Origin: Ruminococcus flavefaciens AE3010
Lineage (GTDB): Bacteria > Bacillota > Clostridia > Oscillospirales > Ruminococcaceae
NCBI RefSeq assembly: GCF_000526795.1
Contig: NZ_JAGT01000001.1
Span: 2,703,501 to 2,767,500 of the forward strand
Direction of reading: 5' to 3'
DNA length: 64,000 nt
In this document: piece after piece, positions 50,632 to 58,119 of the stretch
Layout: every line of letters begins with the position of its first letter
Position numbering within the stretch: the stretch's first letter is position 1
The notes under the pieces: generated by a model
What the model saw: the letters and a program-made list of their open reading frames with translations, nothing else
Databases searched by the model: none
What the model was told of the DNA's origin: nothing
Program-made: the position numbers and the translations under genes

Positions 50632-52242
50632 TTATCTGAAAATCGAGCCGTCCTCAATGCTCTGGAGAACGCCTGCACAAAGCTGCTTCCACTGTGCAAC
50701 CTCAGCCTCGTCGTAGGAGATGACCTTCTTAGCCCATGTTGAGCAGTGTGCACAAGCATTGGGTGCAGTCTGACCCTCTTCGAGAATGTCGTTTACGCAG
50801 AGTGACTTGGAGCAGTTGTTGTTATTGATGAAGTGCTCAAGGAAGCCGTCAAGCTTCTTGTTGTCAACATAAAGCTTAGGAAGATGCATTGTCTTTCCGT
50901 AATTCATCATTGCCTCGGGCTTCATGAATTCCATCCATCTCATCTGAGGAACGCCCTTTGGAGGACCGCCTACAGGCATACCTGCAGGAGGTGCTGTGAT
51001 GCCGTTCTTCTTTGCCCATTCCTCAGGCTCGCCGGGTCTTGGAGGTCTGCCTTCCATTACCCACGGAGGAGGACCGCCTGCGGGCATACCCATAGGAGGA
51101 GCACCTGCGCCCATAGGAGCACCTGCGCCGAATGGAGGCATACCTGCGGGAGGAGCTGTGATGCCGTTCTTCTTTGCCCATTCCTCAGGCTCGCCGGGTC
51201 TTGGAGGTCTGCCTTCCATTACCCATGGAGGAGGACCTCCTGCAGGCATACCTGCGGGAGGTCCGCCTGCACCAACAGGAGCGCCTGTAGGAGCACCTGC
51301 AGCAGCTTTCTCAGCATCTGCCTGATCAGGACGTGTAGCAATTGTCTTAGCACGCGGCCAGTTAACGATGTCGAGGAGGTTTCCGTCGTAAGACTCTTCC
51401 ATGTAGCCCTTTACAACATTATGGAGGAAGTCTGTTGTTCTTGTTCTGTCGATGAGCTTGATAGAGAAGTGCTTGTTGCCTGTCTCCTCAGCCAGCTCTC
51501 TGTAGTAGTGAACGTCCTCGGGACGAATGAATTCTGCTGTAAGGATAGCAGCAGGATGTGTTACCTTCTTATATGCACAGTTAACAAGTGAATAGTCCAT
51601 TGAGAATCTCTCGGGATCCGAGTGACCTACGAAGCAGCCGTGTGCAAGACGGAAAGGACATTCTCTGAGGCAGAGATTGTTAGCGATGACACGGAGGTGA
51701 AGGTCTGTATCCTTGTACTGTGTAAGGAGCTGTCTGAGAAGATCGAATCTTCTGTTGAAGCCGTGATCCAGTGTGATCTCGTCAACGCCCCAGTTGCGCC
51801 AGTACTCAATGTGCTGGATAGTTGTAGGATAAGCGTAAAGACCCAGAGTTACGAATGCGTCCTTGAACTCTCTCTTAACGTACTTGATAAGGATAGGTGA
51901 ATTCAGTGTGAATGCCTTGATACCCATATCGTACATTGTGTGGAGGAACTCACGGATCTTCTTGCCCATTACGGGGTCGATCTCGTTCTGATCCATTGAG
52001 AGTGGGTTTATAAGATAGTTGAAAGTAATGTCACGCTTCTGACATTCCTTTACATAATCAGCAAGCTGATCAAGTGTGAAATCGGGGATAATCGAAGCTG
52101 TACGACCACCCGGAAGTCCGTCGTTCTTGAGCTTTCCGAAAAAGCTTGTGATGGCATGCTTCTTGTCATACTGGTCTACGAAATCGAAGAGCTTGTAATC
52201 AAAGTTACAGCCAAGATCGAATGAAATAGAATCCTGATTCAT
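50632..52242 (-). CDS. U32 peptidase-like protein with a duplicated Pro/Gly-rich insert
   Basis: 536 residues. Residues about 1-300 resemble the U32 (YhbU/YrrN, TrhP, UbiU-V) barrel. NNLCLRECPFRLAHGCF (about 206-222) has the Cys pattern that binds an iron-sulfur cluster in hydroxylase relatives. A further Cys cluster (CAHCSTWA, about 499) is near the C-terminus. Residues about 315-440 are a Pro/Gly/Ala/Met-rich insert in which a 54-residue unit (PPPWVMEGRPPRPGEPEEWA, then KKNGITAPPAGMP) occurs twice, the second copy incomplete. The start has AAGGGAGATGTGTAAAC upstream. It is a single gene with its own promoter. Function unknown; it could modify RNA, peptides or a small molecule. Confidence 0.7.
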   Translation of the reverse strand: MNQDSISFDLGCNFDYKLFDFVDQYDKKHAITSFFGKLKNDGLPGGRTASIIPDFTLDQLADYVKECQKRDITFNYLINPLSMDQNEIDPVMGKKIREFLHTMYDMGIKAFTLNSPILIKYVKREFKDAFVTLGLYAYPTTIQHIEYWRNWGVDEITLDHGFNRRFDLLRQLLTQYKDTDLHLRVIANNLCLRECPFRLAHGCFVGHSDPERFSMDYSLVNCAYKKVTHPAAILTAEFIRPEDVHYYRELAEETGNKHFSIKLIDRTRTTDFLHNVVKGYMEESYDGNLLDIVNWPRAKTIATRPDQADAEKAAAGAPTGAPVGAGGPPAGMPAGGPPPWVMEGRPPRPGEPEEWAKKNGITAPPAGMPPFGAGAPMGAGAPPMGMPAGGPPPWVMEGRPPRPGEPEEWAKKNGITAPPAGMPVGGPPKGVPQMRWMEFMKPEAMMNYGKTMHLPKLYVDNKKLDGFLEHFINNNNCSKSLCVNDILEEGQTAPNACAHCSTWAKKVISYDEAEVAQWKQLCAGVLQSIEDGSIFR

Positions 52243-52404
52243 GTTTACACATCTCCCTTAAAAATTTATTCAGGACTTATACACTTTGTAATATATCTTT
52301 AGCAGTATACGCTGAGAACAGCGCCTTTTTCGCGTAGTTTTATGTAATTGCGTGCGTTATGTCGCGGCTGATGATGTTTTTTCCGCATTCAGTCCTATAT
52401 TAAA

Positions 52405-52433
52405 ATTATATCATTAATTCACAAAACTGTCAA
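52405..52433 (-). promoter_or_regulatory. Promoter of the U32-like gene
   Basis: On the minus strand TTGACA (52433-52428), 17 bases, TATAAT (52410-52405). The leader is about 155 bases. No known riboswitch was recognised in it. Confidence 0.7.
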
Positions 52434-52580
52434 TGAATTATCTGCAACTGATTGTTTGGGTAAAGCTAAGCTTTTTTGTAGATAATTGCCAATGAAAAGC
52501 AGAATTTTTTGCTATACTGCGCTATTGTGGTAACTTTTTGCCATATATCGGGAATATTACTATGTGGATAATGATTAATG

Positions 52581-52662
52581 GAGAATTGAAAATTCAGAAT
52601 TGAGAATTATTTTAAGTCCGTGTTAGCGGATGTATTCATTTTCAATTTTCAATTCTCAATTT
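52581..52662. repeat. Diverged GAGAATTGAAAATTC palindromic element
   Basis: GAGAATTGAAAATTC and TTTTCAATTCTCAATT are inverted ends around GTCCGTGTTAGCGGATG. It resembles the GTTGAGAGTT elements in design but not closely in sequence. Confidence 0.6.
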
Positions 52663-52672
52663 CAAAAGCCTC

Positions 52673-52720
52673 TTGACAAGAACAAATGTACGTGCTATAA
52701 TAATATCAGAACAGATGTTC
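52673..52720 (+). promoter_or_regulatory. SOS-type promoter with two LexA-box-like sites
   Basis: TTGACA (52673-52678), 17 bases, TATAAT (52696-52701). GAACAGATGTTC (52709-52720) exactly fits the Firmicutes GAAC-N4-GTTC LexA/DinR box and sits on the start site. GAACAAATGTAC (52680-52691) in the spacer differs in one base. DNA-damage induction of the Y-family polymerase is therefore very likely. Confidence 0.85.
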
Positions 52721-52737
52721 GTGAAAGAGGTGAGACT

Positions 52738-54240
52738 ATGGAAAGGACGTACATCGCTATAGACCTGAAATCATTCTACGCTTCCGTGGAGTGCGTGGAG
52801 AACGGGCTCGACCCTCTCGACACAAATCTTGTGGTGGCGGACAGGAGCCGAACCGAAAAGACTATCTGCCTTGCGGTGACTCCTGCGCTGAAAGCCTGCG
52901 GCGTCGGCGGCAGACCGCGGCTTTTTGAGGTGGTCGCCAAGGTGGGGGACATCAATGCTGCCCGAAGATACAGAGCTCCGCACAGGAAATTCCGCGGCAA
53001 GTCGTGCAGTGCAAAGGAGCTTGCGGCAGACCCGTCGCTGGAGCTGGACTACGTGGTGGCTCCGCCACGCATGGCGCTGTATATAGCCTACAGCACGAGA
53101 ATATACCGGATATATCTGAAATATGTGGCTCCCGAGGATATACACGTCTACTCCATAGACGAGGTATTCATCGACGTTACGGCGTACCTTGACACCTATC
53201 ATATGACCGCCCGTGAGCTTGCCGTCACCATGATACGGGACGTGCTGAAAAATACGAAGATAACAGCTACGGCCGGCATCGGTACTAACCTCTATCTTTG
53301 CAAGATTGCTATGGATATCGTTGCAAAAAAAATGCCCCCCGACAAAGACGGGGTGCGTATTGCCGAGCTGGACGAGATGTCCTACCGACGGCTTATGTGG
53401 GAGCATCGTCCTCTTACGGACTTCTGGCGTGTGGGGCGGGGCTACGCAAGCAAGCTCGAGCACCACGGCATGTTCACTATGGGCGATGTGGCAAGAATGT
53501 CCACCTCGGAGTTCGGGGAAATGACGCTGTACAAGCTATTCGGCGTCAATGCGGAGCTCCTTATCGACCACGCGTGGGGCTGGGAGCCCTGCACTATCGC
53601 GGATATCAAGAGCTACCGCCCCGAGACAAACAGTCTCAGCTCGGGACAGGTGCTTCAGGAGGCTACAGAGCCCGAAACAGCGCGGCTTATCACTTGGGAA
53701 ATGGCGGATATGCTGGCTCTCGACCTTGCTGGAAAGGGGCTGGTCACCGATCAGATAACCCTCACCGTGGGCTACGACGTGGAAAATCTCCGCAGGGATG
53801 ATATTATGCGGAGCTATACGGGTAAGGTGGTCCTTGACCACTACGGCAGAGCTGTGCCCGTTCACGCTCACGGTACGGCGAACCTGACCGCTCCCGTGTC
53901 GTCCTCAAAGCTTATCACCGAAGCGGCTGTGGAGCTCTTTGACCGTATCACCGACGGTATGCTTCTGGTGCGCAGGCTGACTATCTGTGCCAACAGGGTG
54001 GTGCCTGCGGATTTCGTCCGCGAGGAGTGCCGTCAGCTGGACTTCTTTACGGACTTTGAGGAGGAAGAGAAACGCCGAAGCGCAGAGGAGACGGCACTTC
54101 GGCGTGAAAACGATTTGCAGTATGCAGTCCTCGGGCTGAAAGCCCGTTACGGCAAGAATGCGGTGCTCCGCGGAGCCAATTTCCTTGACGGTGCCACAGC
54201 GCGTTCACGCAATCAGCAGATAGGCGGACACAGGGCATAG
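52738..54240 (+). CDS. Y-family DNA polymerase (UmuC/UvrX-like), SOS-controlled
   Basis: 500 residues, a translesion polymerase. The ATG at 52738 follows GAGGTGAGACT. The frame to 52630 would begin upstream of the promoter and is rejected. Palm motifs are YIAIDLKSFYASVECV (about 5-20, first catalytic Asp and the steric gate Tyr/Phe region) and YSIDEVFIDVTAYL (about 137-150, catalytic Asp-Glu). ATAGIGTNLYLCKIAMDIVAKK and RPLTDFWRVGRG (thumb, about 219) follow, then a little-finger domain. Its length exceeds DinB and fits UvrX/UmuC-like proteins, whose genes often sit with yolD. A YolD-like gene lies 2.5 kb away. Confidence 0.93.
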   Translation: MERTYIAIDLKSFYASVECVENGLDPLDTNLVVADRSRTEKTICLAVTPALKACGVGGRPRLFEVVAKVGDINAARRYRAPHRKFRGKSCSAKELAADPSLELDYVVAPPRMALYIAYSTRIYRIYLKYVAPEDIHVYSIDEVFIDVTAYLDTYHMTARELAVTMIRDVLKNTKITATAGIGTNLYLCKIAMDIVAKKMPPDKDGVRIAELDEMSYRRLMWEHRPLTDFWRVGRGYASKLEHHGMFTMGDVARMSTSEFGEMTLYKLFGVNAELLIDHAWGWEPCTIADIKSYRPETNSLSSGQVLQEATEPETARLITWEMADMLALDLAGKGLVTDQITLTVGYDVENLRRDDIMRSYTGKVVLDHYGRAVPVHAHGTANLTAPVSSSKLITEAAVELFDRITDGMLLVRRLTICANRVVPADFVREECRQLDFFTDFEEEEKRRSAEETALRRENDLQYAVLGLKARYGKNAVLRGANFLDGATARSRNQQIGGHRA

Positions 54241-54267
54241 CTCGGTGCTTGCCCTCATATCCTGTAT

Positions 54268-54417
54268 TCAGCTCCGCTTGTTTTTGCACCAGAAATGCCA
54301 CTTAGGAGCAGGAGGCATGGGTTCATGTTTGATAAGCGCTCTTATCACTCTGCGGTGAGTAAAGCAGCAGCAAGCGCACACTGCACAGATAACTAATAAA
54401 ATAATGATACCCTTCAT
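54268..54417 (-). CDS. 49-residue Cys-rich single-TM peptide downstream of the radical SAM gene
   Basis: MKGIIILLVICAVCACCCF (1-19) is a hydrophobic segment holding five Cys. A basic helix follows, then PMPPAPKWHFWCKNKRS. The ATG at 54417 has AGAGGAAAAACT upstream and lies 15 bases after the radical SAM stop, so it is probably in the same transcript. It could be a small membrane protein or a peptide substrate. Only position links it to the enzyme. Confidence 0.6.
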   Translation of the reverse strand: MKGIIILLVICAVCACCCFTHRRVIRALIKHEPMPPAPKWHFWCKNKRS

Positions 54418-54432
54418 AGTTTTTCCTCTTTT

Positions 54433-55524
54433 TTAACCGTTGATGATCTGCTGGACCAGCTCGCGCTTCTCGTATAGGACACAGCCTCCGCTGTGGTCTT
54501 CCAGCAGATAACCGTCATCTCTCAGCTTTCTGAACAGCGGCGAGTTCATCACATCTTTCAGAGAGCTGTCTCTTACGTTGATGTCTGAATAAGGCGAGAA
54601 CGGACAGGGCTCTGCACCTCCGTGGGAATTGATATGGAAGAAACCTCTGCCTGCGGCAACACAGCCGCCCGAGCTTTTCTCGTCACCTGGGAACGATATG
54701 TAGACCATTTCGGGGCGCGTTTCTCTCAGATGTATAATCTCGCTCTGCATAAACTCACGCTCGGCATCTGTGGGAGCAAGCTCACGGCTCTCCTCGGTCA
54801 CGGGGACGTACTCCACGAATATGACCACCTTGCAGCCTTTTTCCGCAAGGCTGTCCAGAAACGCCTGAGAGGTCACTTCCCTGTAATTCCTTGTCGTGAC
54901 CGTCACGGACGCACCGAATATGAGTCCCCGCTTTTTTATCTCGTCCATATTGGCGATAAGTCTGTCGTAAATGCCTGCGCCGCGCCTTTCGTCTGTCAGC
55001 TCGCGGCTGCCCTCGATACTCATAACGGGTATGAGATTGCGGCATTTGTCGAACAGCTCCAAGTATTTTTCATCAAGATATGTGCCGTTTGTGAAGATAG
55101 GAAAAAGGATATTCTGCTTCTTTCCGGCAGCTTCAATAACACCGCGGCGGAGCATGGGTTCTCCCCCTGCAAGGAGGATAAAGCTGATACCAAGCTCCTC
55201 GGCTTCATCGAACACATTCTGCCACTCCTCATCGGTGAGCTGTCTTACAGGCTCGGAATCGACAGTTGCGTGATTGCAGCGTGAGTAACAGCCTGCACAG
55301 TGAAGATTGCACTTGCTCGTTATACTTGCAATAAGGAACGGCGGGATATGCTCGCCTTTGTCCTCGGCTTTGCGGCGCTTCTTTGAAGCTGTACGGCTTG
55401 CGGCAGCAAATCTCAGCATAAATGCGCTTTCTTTCGGGTTCCTGAGTGTGGCTTTTATTGCTTCGGATACAACTCCTTCAACACCTTCGATGAGATATTC
55501 CTGAAGATCGAATTTTTCGCCCAT
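54433..55524 (-). CDS. Radical SAM protein with SPASM-like C-terminus
   Basis: 363 residues. The CxxxCxxC cluster is CNLHCAGC (Cys72, Cys76, Cys79), followed by the GGEP motif LLAGGEPMLRRG (about 118-129). The C-terminal Cys-rich part (SSGGCVAAG, GGAEPCPFSPYSD, HSGGCVLYE, about 285-350) fits a SPASM/twitch-like auxiliary cluster. The first ~60 residues form a charged helical region. Members modify peptides or enzymes; the substrate is not known here. ATG with AGGTGACATT upstream, 4 bases after the glutathione peroxidase gene, indicating one transcript. Confidence 0.85.
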   Translation of the reverse strand: MGEKFDLQEYLIEGVEGVVSEAIKATLRNPKESAFMLRFAAASRTASKKRRKAEDKGEHIPPFLIASITSKCNLHCAGCYSRCNHATVDSEPVRQLTDEEWQNVFDEAEELGISFILLAGGEPMLRRGVIEAAGKKQNILFPIFTNGTYLDEKYLELFDKCRNLIPVMSIEGSRELTDERRGAGIYDRLIANMDEIKKRGLIFGASVTVTTRNYREVTSQAFLDSLAEKGCKVVIFVEYVPVTEESRELAPTDAEREFMQSEIIHLRETRPEMVYISFPGDEKSSGGCVAAGRGFFHINSHGGAEPCPFSPYSDINVRDSSLKDVMNSPLFRKLRDDGYLLEDHSGGCVLYEKRELVQQIING

Positions 55525-55528
55525 AATG

Positions 55529-56077
55529 TCACCTCAACAATTCTTCTACAGCCTTTCTTACCTCTTTCATATCGGCAGTAGGCTCGAATCTTGCAATAAC
55601 CTTGCCTGTTCTGTCTATGAGGAACTTTGTGAAGTTCCACTTGATATACGCTTTATCTCCGAATTTCTTGTTATTAAGCTCCGTGAACTTACTGAGGGCG
55701 GCGTTTTTTATGCCCTTGCCGAAGCCCTCAAAAGGCTTCTCAGCAGCAAGATATGCAAAGAGCGGATCTGCGTTTTCGCCGTTTACGTCTATTTTTGCAA
55801 ACTGAGGGAACTCCGTGCCGTATTTCAGCTTGCAGAAGGACTGTATCTCATCGGCGCTTCCGGGAGCCTGATTTGCAAACTGATTGCAGGGAAAGTCAAG
55901 TATCTCAAAGCCTTTATCACGCAGGTCGCGGTACATGGCTTCAAGTGGCTCATAATGGGGAGTAAAGCCGCAGCCTGTGGCGGTATTCACTATCAGCAGC
56001 ACCTTGCCGCTGTAATCGCTGAGTTTCACGTCATTTCCCATGGGGTCTTTAACTGTAAGATCGTACACTGTATTCAT
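55529..56077 (-). CDS. Glutathione peroxidase family protein (Cys type)
   Basis: 182 residues from the ATG at 56077 (AAAGGAGCTCGAACC upstream). The frame to 56131 overlaps the regulator gene. NTATGCGFTPHYEPL (about 31-45, peroxidatic Cys36), LDFPCNQFANQAPG (Cys and Gln of the catalytic tetrad) and IKWNFTKFLIDR (Trp/Asn) are present, so all catalytic partners are there. Cys replaces Sec, and the enzyme is probably thioredoxin-dependent, acting on peroxides. It follows an OhrR-like gene by 22 bases, an organic-peroxide response unit. Confidence 0.93.
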   Translation of the reverse strand: MNTVYDLTVKDPMGNDVKLSDYSGKVLLIVNTATGCGFTPHYEPLEAMYRDLRDKGFEILDFPCNQFANQAPGSADEIQSFCKLKYGTEFPQFAKIDVNGENADPLFAYLAAEKPFEGFGKGIKNAALSKFTELNNKKFGDKAYIKWNFTKFLIDRTGKVIARFEPTADMKEVRKAVEELLR

Positions 56078-56099
56078 GGTTCGAGCTCCTTTCACATCA

Positions 56100-56543
56100 T
56101 CATAACTCGCAGTTTGATCCAAGTAATTCATAAAGCAGCGAATAGAGCTGCTTGGCTTTTTCGGGATCGAGCTTAACGCACTGTCCCACTTTAAAGGGGA
56201 TATCCTTTGCCTTTTCCTGCAATGCCTTGCCCTGCGCTGTCAGGTAAATGAGAACCGCACGCTCATCGGCAGTACTGTGCTGCTTTTCAATATATCCGAG
56301 AGTTTTCATCTTTTTCAGCAGGGGAGAAAGGGTGCCGCTGTCCAGCATGAGCTTTTTGCATATCTCGCCAACTGTAACGCCGTCCTTTTCCCAGAGGACC
56401 AGCAGAACGATATACTGCGTGTAGGTGAGATCAAGCTCCTTCAGATAAGGAGTATATGCTCCCGTTACAGCTCTTGCTGCCGCATAAAGCGGGAAACACA
56501 GCTGATTTTCAAGTTTCATTGCTTCCTTGTAGTCGTATCCCAT
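56100..56543 (-). CDS. MarR-family regulator, OhrR-like
   Basis: 147 residues. LENQLCFPLYAAARAVTGAY (about 11-30) has the conserved reactive Cys16 and surrounding residues of OhrR organic-peroxide sensors. The winged helix (GEICKKLMLDSGTLSPLLKKM, then DERAVLIYLTAQGKAL) is complete. It probably represses itself and the downstream peroxidase until Cys16 is oxidised. An AT-rich CAATTATATTG palindrome at 56570-56580, upstream of the start, is a candidate operator. ATG preceded by AGGGAGTGATTCA. Confidence 0.9.
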   Translation of the reverse strand: MGYDYKEAMKLENQLCFPLYAAARAVTGAYTPYLKELDLTYTQYIVLLVLWEKDGVTVGEICKKLMLDSGTLSPLLKKMKTLGYIEKQHSTADERAVLIYLTAQGKALQEKAKDIPFKVGQCVKLDPEKAKQLYSLLYELLGSNCEL

Positions 56544-56683
56544 TGAATCACTCCCTGATATATATTGTTTTCAATTATATTGTATCAAATATAATCGTGT
56601 TTGTCAAGGGCTTTTTACTATTTTTGATATTTAACTAAAAACTGCGAGCGTATATGCTCCGAAAAAACTTATCGGAATCTTAT

Positions 56684-56710
56684 TCGGGCGAGCGGAACTC
56701 GCCCCTACAG
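56684..56710. repeat. GTAGGGGCG hairpin repeat
   Basis: Inverted unit GGGCGAGCGGAACTCGCCCC-TAC, lying just before the YolD ribosome site. Confidence 0.7.
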
Positions 56711-56731
56711 TTTGAAAAAGGAGGCTTTGCC

Positions 56732-57133
56732 ATGTCAGAGCAGTACGACGATATAATCAATATGCCCCATCATGTCTCCCAAAGCAGGGGACAGATGTCA
56801 AGGCATAACCGCGCGGCGCAGTTCGCGCCCTTTGCGGCTCTTACAGGCTATGAGGACGCACTGGACGAGTCTGCACGCCTAACCGATTCCAAAGCCGAGC
56901 TCTGCGAGGACGACGCGGCGGAGCTGGACAAAAAAATAAAGCTCCTCGGCGCACGTATCGCCGCAGAGCCCTGCTGTGAGGTCACTTATTTTGTTCCCGA
57001 CAAACACAAAAGCGGCGGAAAGTACGTGACCGTGTCGGGAAATGTCCGCCTTATCGAGGAAGCTTCGCGGCAGCTGGTGTTTTGCAGCGGACTGCGCATA
57101 CCTCTCGATGATATAATAAAAATATCCCTATAA
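56732..57133 (+). CDS. YolD-like family protein
   Basis: 133 residues. The ATG at 56732 follows AAAAAGGAGGCTTTGCC, and an earlier ATG in the same frame lies in the hairpin repeat. SRHNRAAQFAPFAALTGYED (about 23-42) is the family hallmark, and the C-terminal half is beta-rich with an SGxx-VRLIEEASRQL segment. Family members are often encoded with UvrX/UmuC-type polymerases and are thought to be UmuD-like partners. Here the polymerase (52738-54240) is separated by a peroxide/radical SAM block. No LexA box was seen near this gene. Confidence 0.85.
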   Translation: MSEQYDDIINMPHHVSQSRGQMSRHNRAAQFAPFAALTGYEDALDESARLTDSKAELCEDDAAELDKKIKLLGARIAAEPCCEVTYFVPDKHKSGGKYVTVSGNVRLIEEASRQLVFCSGLRIPLDDIIKISL

Positions 57134-57770
57134 AGAGCAACAGCCCTATCTCTGCCCAAGGAGATAAGACTGTTCTGATTCGCCCTCTTACAATGGAAGG
57201 ATAGCAAAAAGGAATTAACAACAATATATCACAAAGACCGCCTATAGTCTTTGTAAAGGTTCTTTTGTTTAACGATCTCTGCGTGATACTGTAAAGACCA
57301 CTGTTCTGAGCTATCCGATCAGAATAGCGGAAACAGCAAACCCGAATGCAGGTGAGGGGAGTATAGTGCAGAGTCTCCCCGCCTGCGGGTCTGTTGGCTT
57401 AAAGAGAAAGCTGATGCCTGTCAGCATTTATGCGGTGAGTTATGAGAGGAGCTCAGCCGCTTTTTACGAAGCTGTTGAGAGCAGCTTCCAAAAGATGTCT
57501 GTAACATTTGATCCGCTCTTTTTTCGGCGAGGACAAAGGAGAGCGGGAGAGGGGCCGCTTCTCCTCTGTGCCATAATAAGACCGATGCCTCGTCGTTAAG
57601 TGAAGCTCTTGCGCTCTCGGTGCAGAGAAGCGTGCGTGAAGCTTCATCAGGGTAAGCGTTTCATATGGGACCTGTTCGCGGTCCCCGTGCCAAAAGCCCG
57701 CCTGTATATACCCCATTTTTATAGAAGATGCGGAAAAAACAGCGCCTTATATCAAAAGCTGTTTTTATGG
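57130..57770 (+). ncRNA. Large structured non-coding RNA, candidate ROOL-like
   Basis: About 600 bases without a convincing protein, filled with perfect stems: AACAG/CTGTT with ATCTC/GAGAT (57139-57174), AAAGAC/GTCTTT (57233-57252), GCTAT/ATAGC and crossing TTCTGA/TCAGAA (57301-57336), GCAGG and GGGGAG with CTCCCC and CCTGC (57348-57386), GCTGA/TCAGC (57410-57425), GCGGTGAG/CTCAgCCGC (57432-57460), GAAGCTG/CAGCTTC (57468-57488), CCGCTC/GAGCGG (57513-57546), CGGCGAGG/CCTCGTCG (57525-57595, crossing the last, with one G-U pair only on this strand), TGAAGCT/AGCTTCA (57601-57646), GGGACC/GGTCCC (57667-57685). It ends at an intrinsic terminator (57735-57766). The size and rumen-type host fit the ROOL class of large RNAs, but that name is a hypothesis and the 5' end is not fixed. 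A TATAAT at 57112 could start it. Confidence 0.65.
57735..57766 (+). terminator. Terminator of the structured RNA
   Basis: AAAAACAGC / GCTGTTTTT, a 9-bp perfect stem ending in five T's. TACCCC (57711-57716) and GGGGTA (57773-57778) could close a larger stem around it. 57770-58075 contains only small hairpins (for example ATAGCAAT/ATTGCTAT, 57940-57960) and no gene. Confidence 0.75.
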
Positions 57771-58073
57771 GAGGGGTAACAGTTCTTGGGAGCTGTTCTT
57801 TCCTACACTTTCTGCATAGAGGGGGAGATAAGGATATTCCTTTGGCAGGCTTGGAAGCGATAATTCTCTTAAATCTGCCTCGGGGGATATCCCGAAATGC
57901 ATTATTCAATTTTATCACTCCAAATTAAAAATATCCCGAATAGCAATCTCTTATTGCTATATGTTTATTATAAATAAAATGTGAATTGATAACAACCTAT
58001 AAAATAAATATTTGGTGGATAAAATGAGGGAAATGATGTTACTCTGCACAATAACGGTAGGCTTTTTACCATA

Positions 58074-58115
58074 AAAACAGCCCGCAATGTCAAAAAATTA
58101 TGAACATTGCGGGCT
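58074..58115 (-). terminator. Terminator of the second sigma-factor operon
   Basis: AGCCCGCAATGT / ACATTGCGGGCT stem (58079-58090 and 58104-58115), followed on the minus strand by GTTTTTA. Confidence 0.85.
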
Positions 58116-58119
58116 CAAA

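Noticed and set aside
52630..52737. N-terminal extension of the Y-family polymerase
   Set aside because: It would begin upstream of the promoter and LexA boxes. The ATG at 52738 has a good ribosome site.
38930..57133. A prophage or integrated element spanning the IS to YolD
   Set aside because: No phage structural, integrase or attachment sequences were seen, and housekeeping genes (rsmD, coaD, recG) lie in between.
57366..57928. Short frames on both strands within 57366-57928
   Set aside because: No ribosome sites, and the translated sequence is low in recognisable pattern. The region is better explained as structured RNA.
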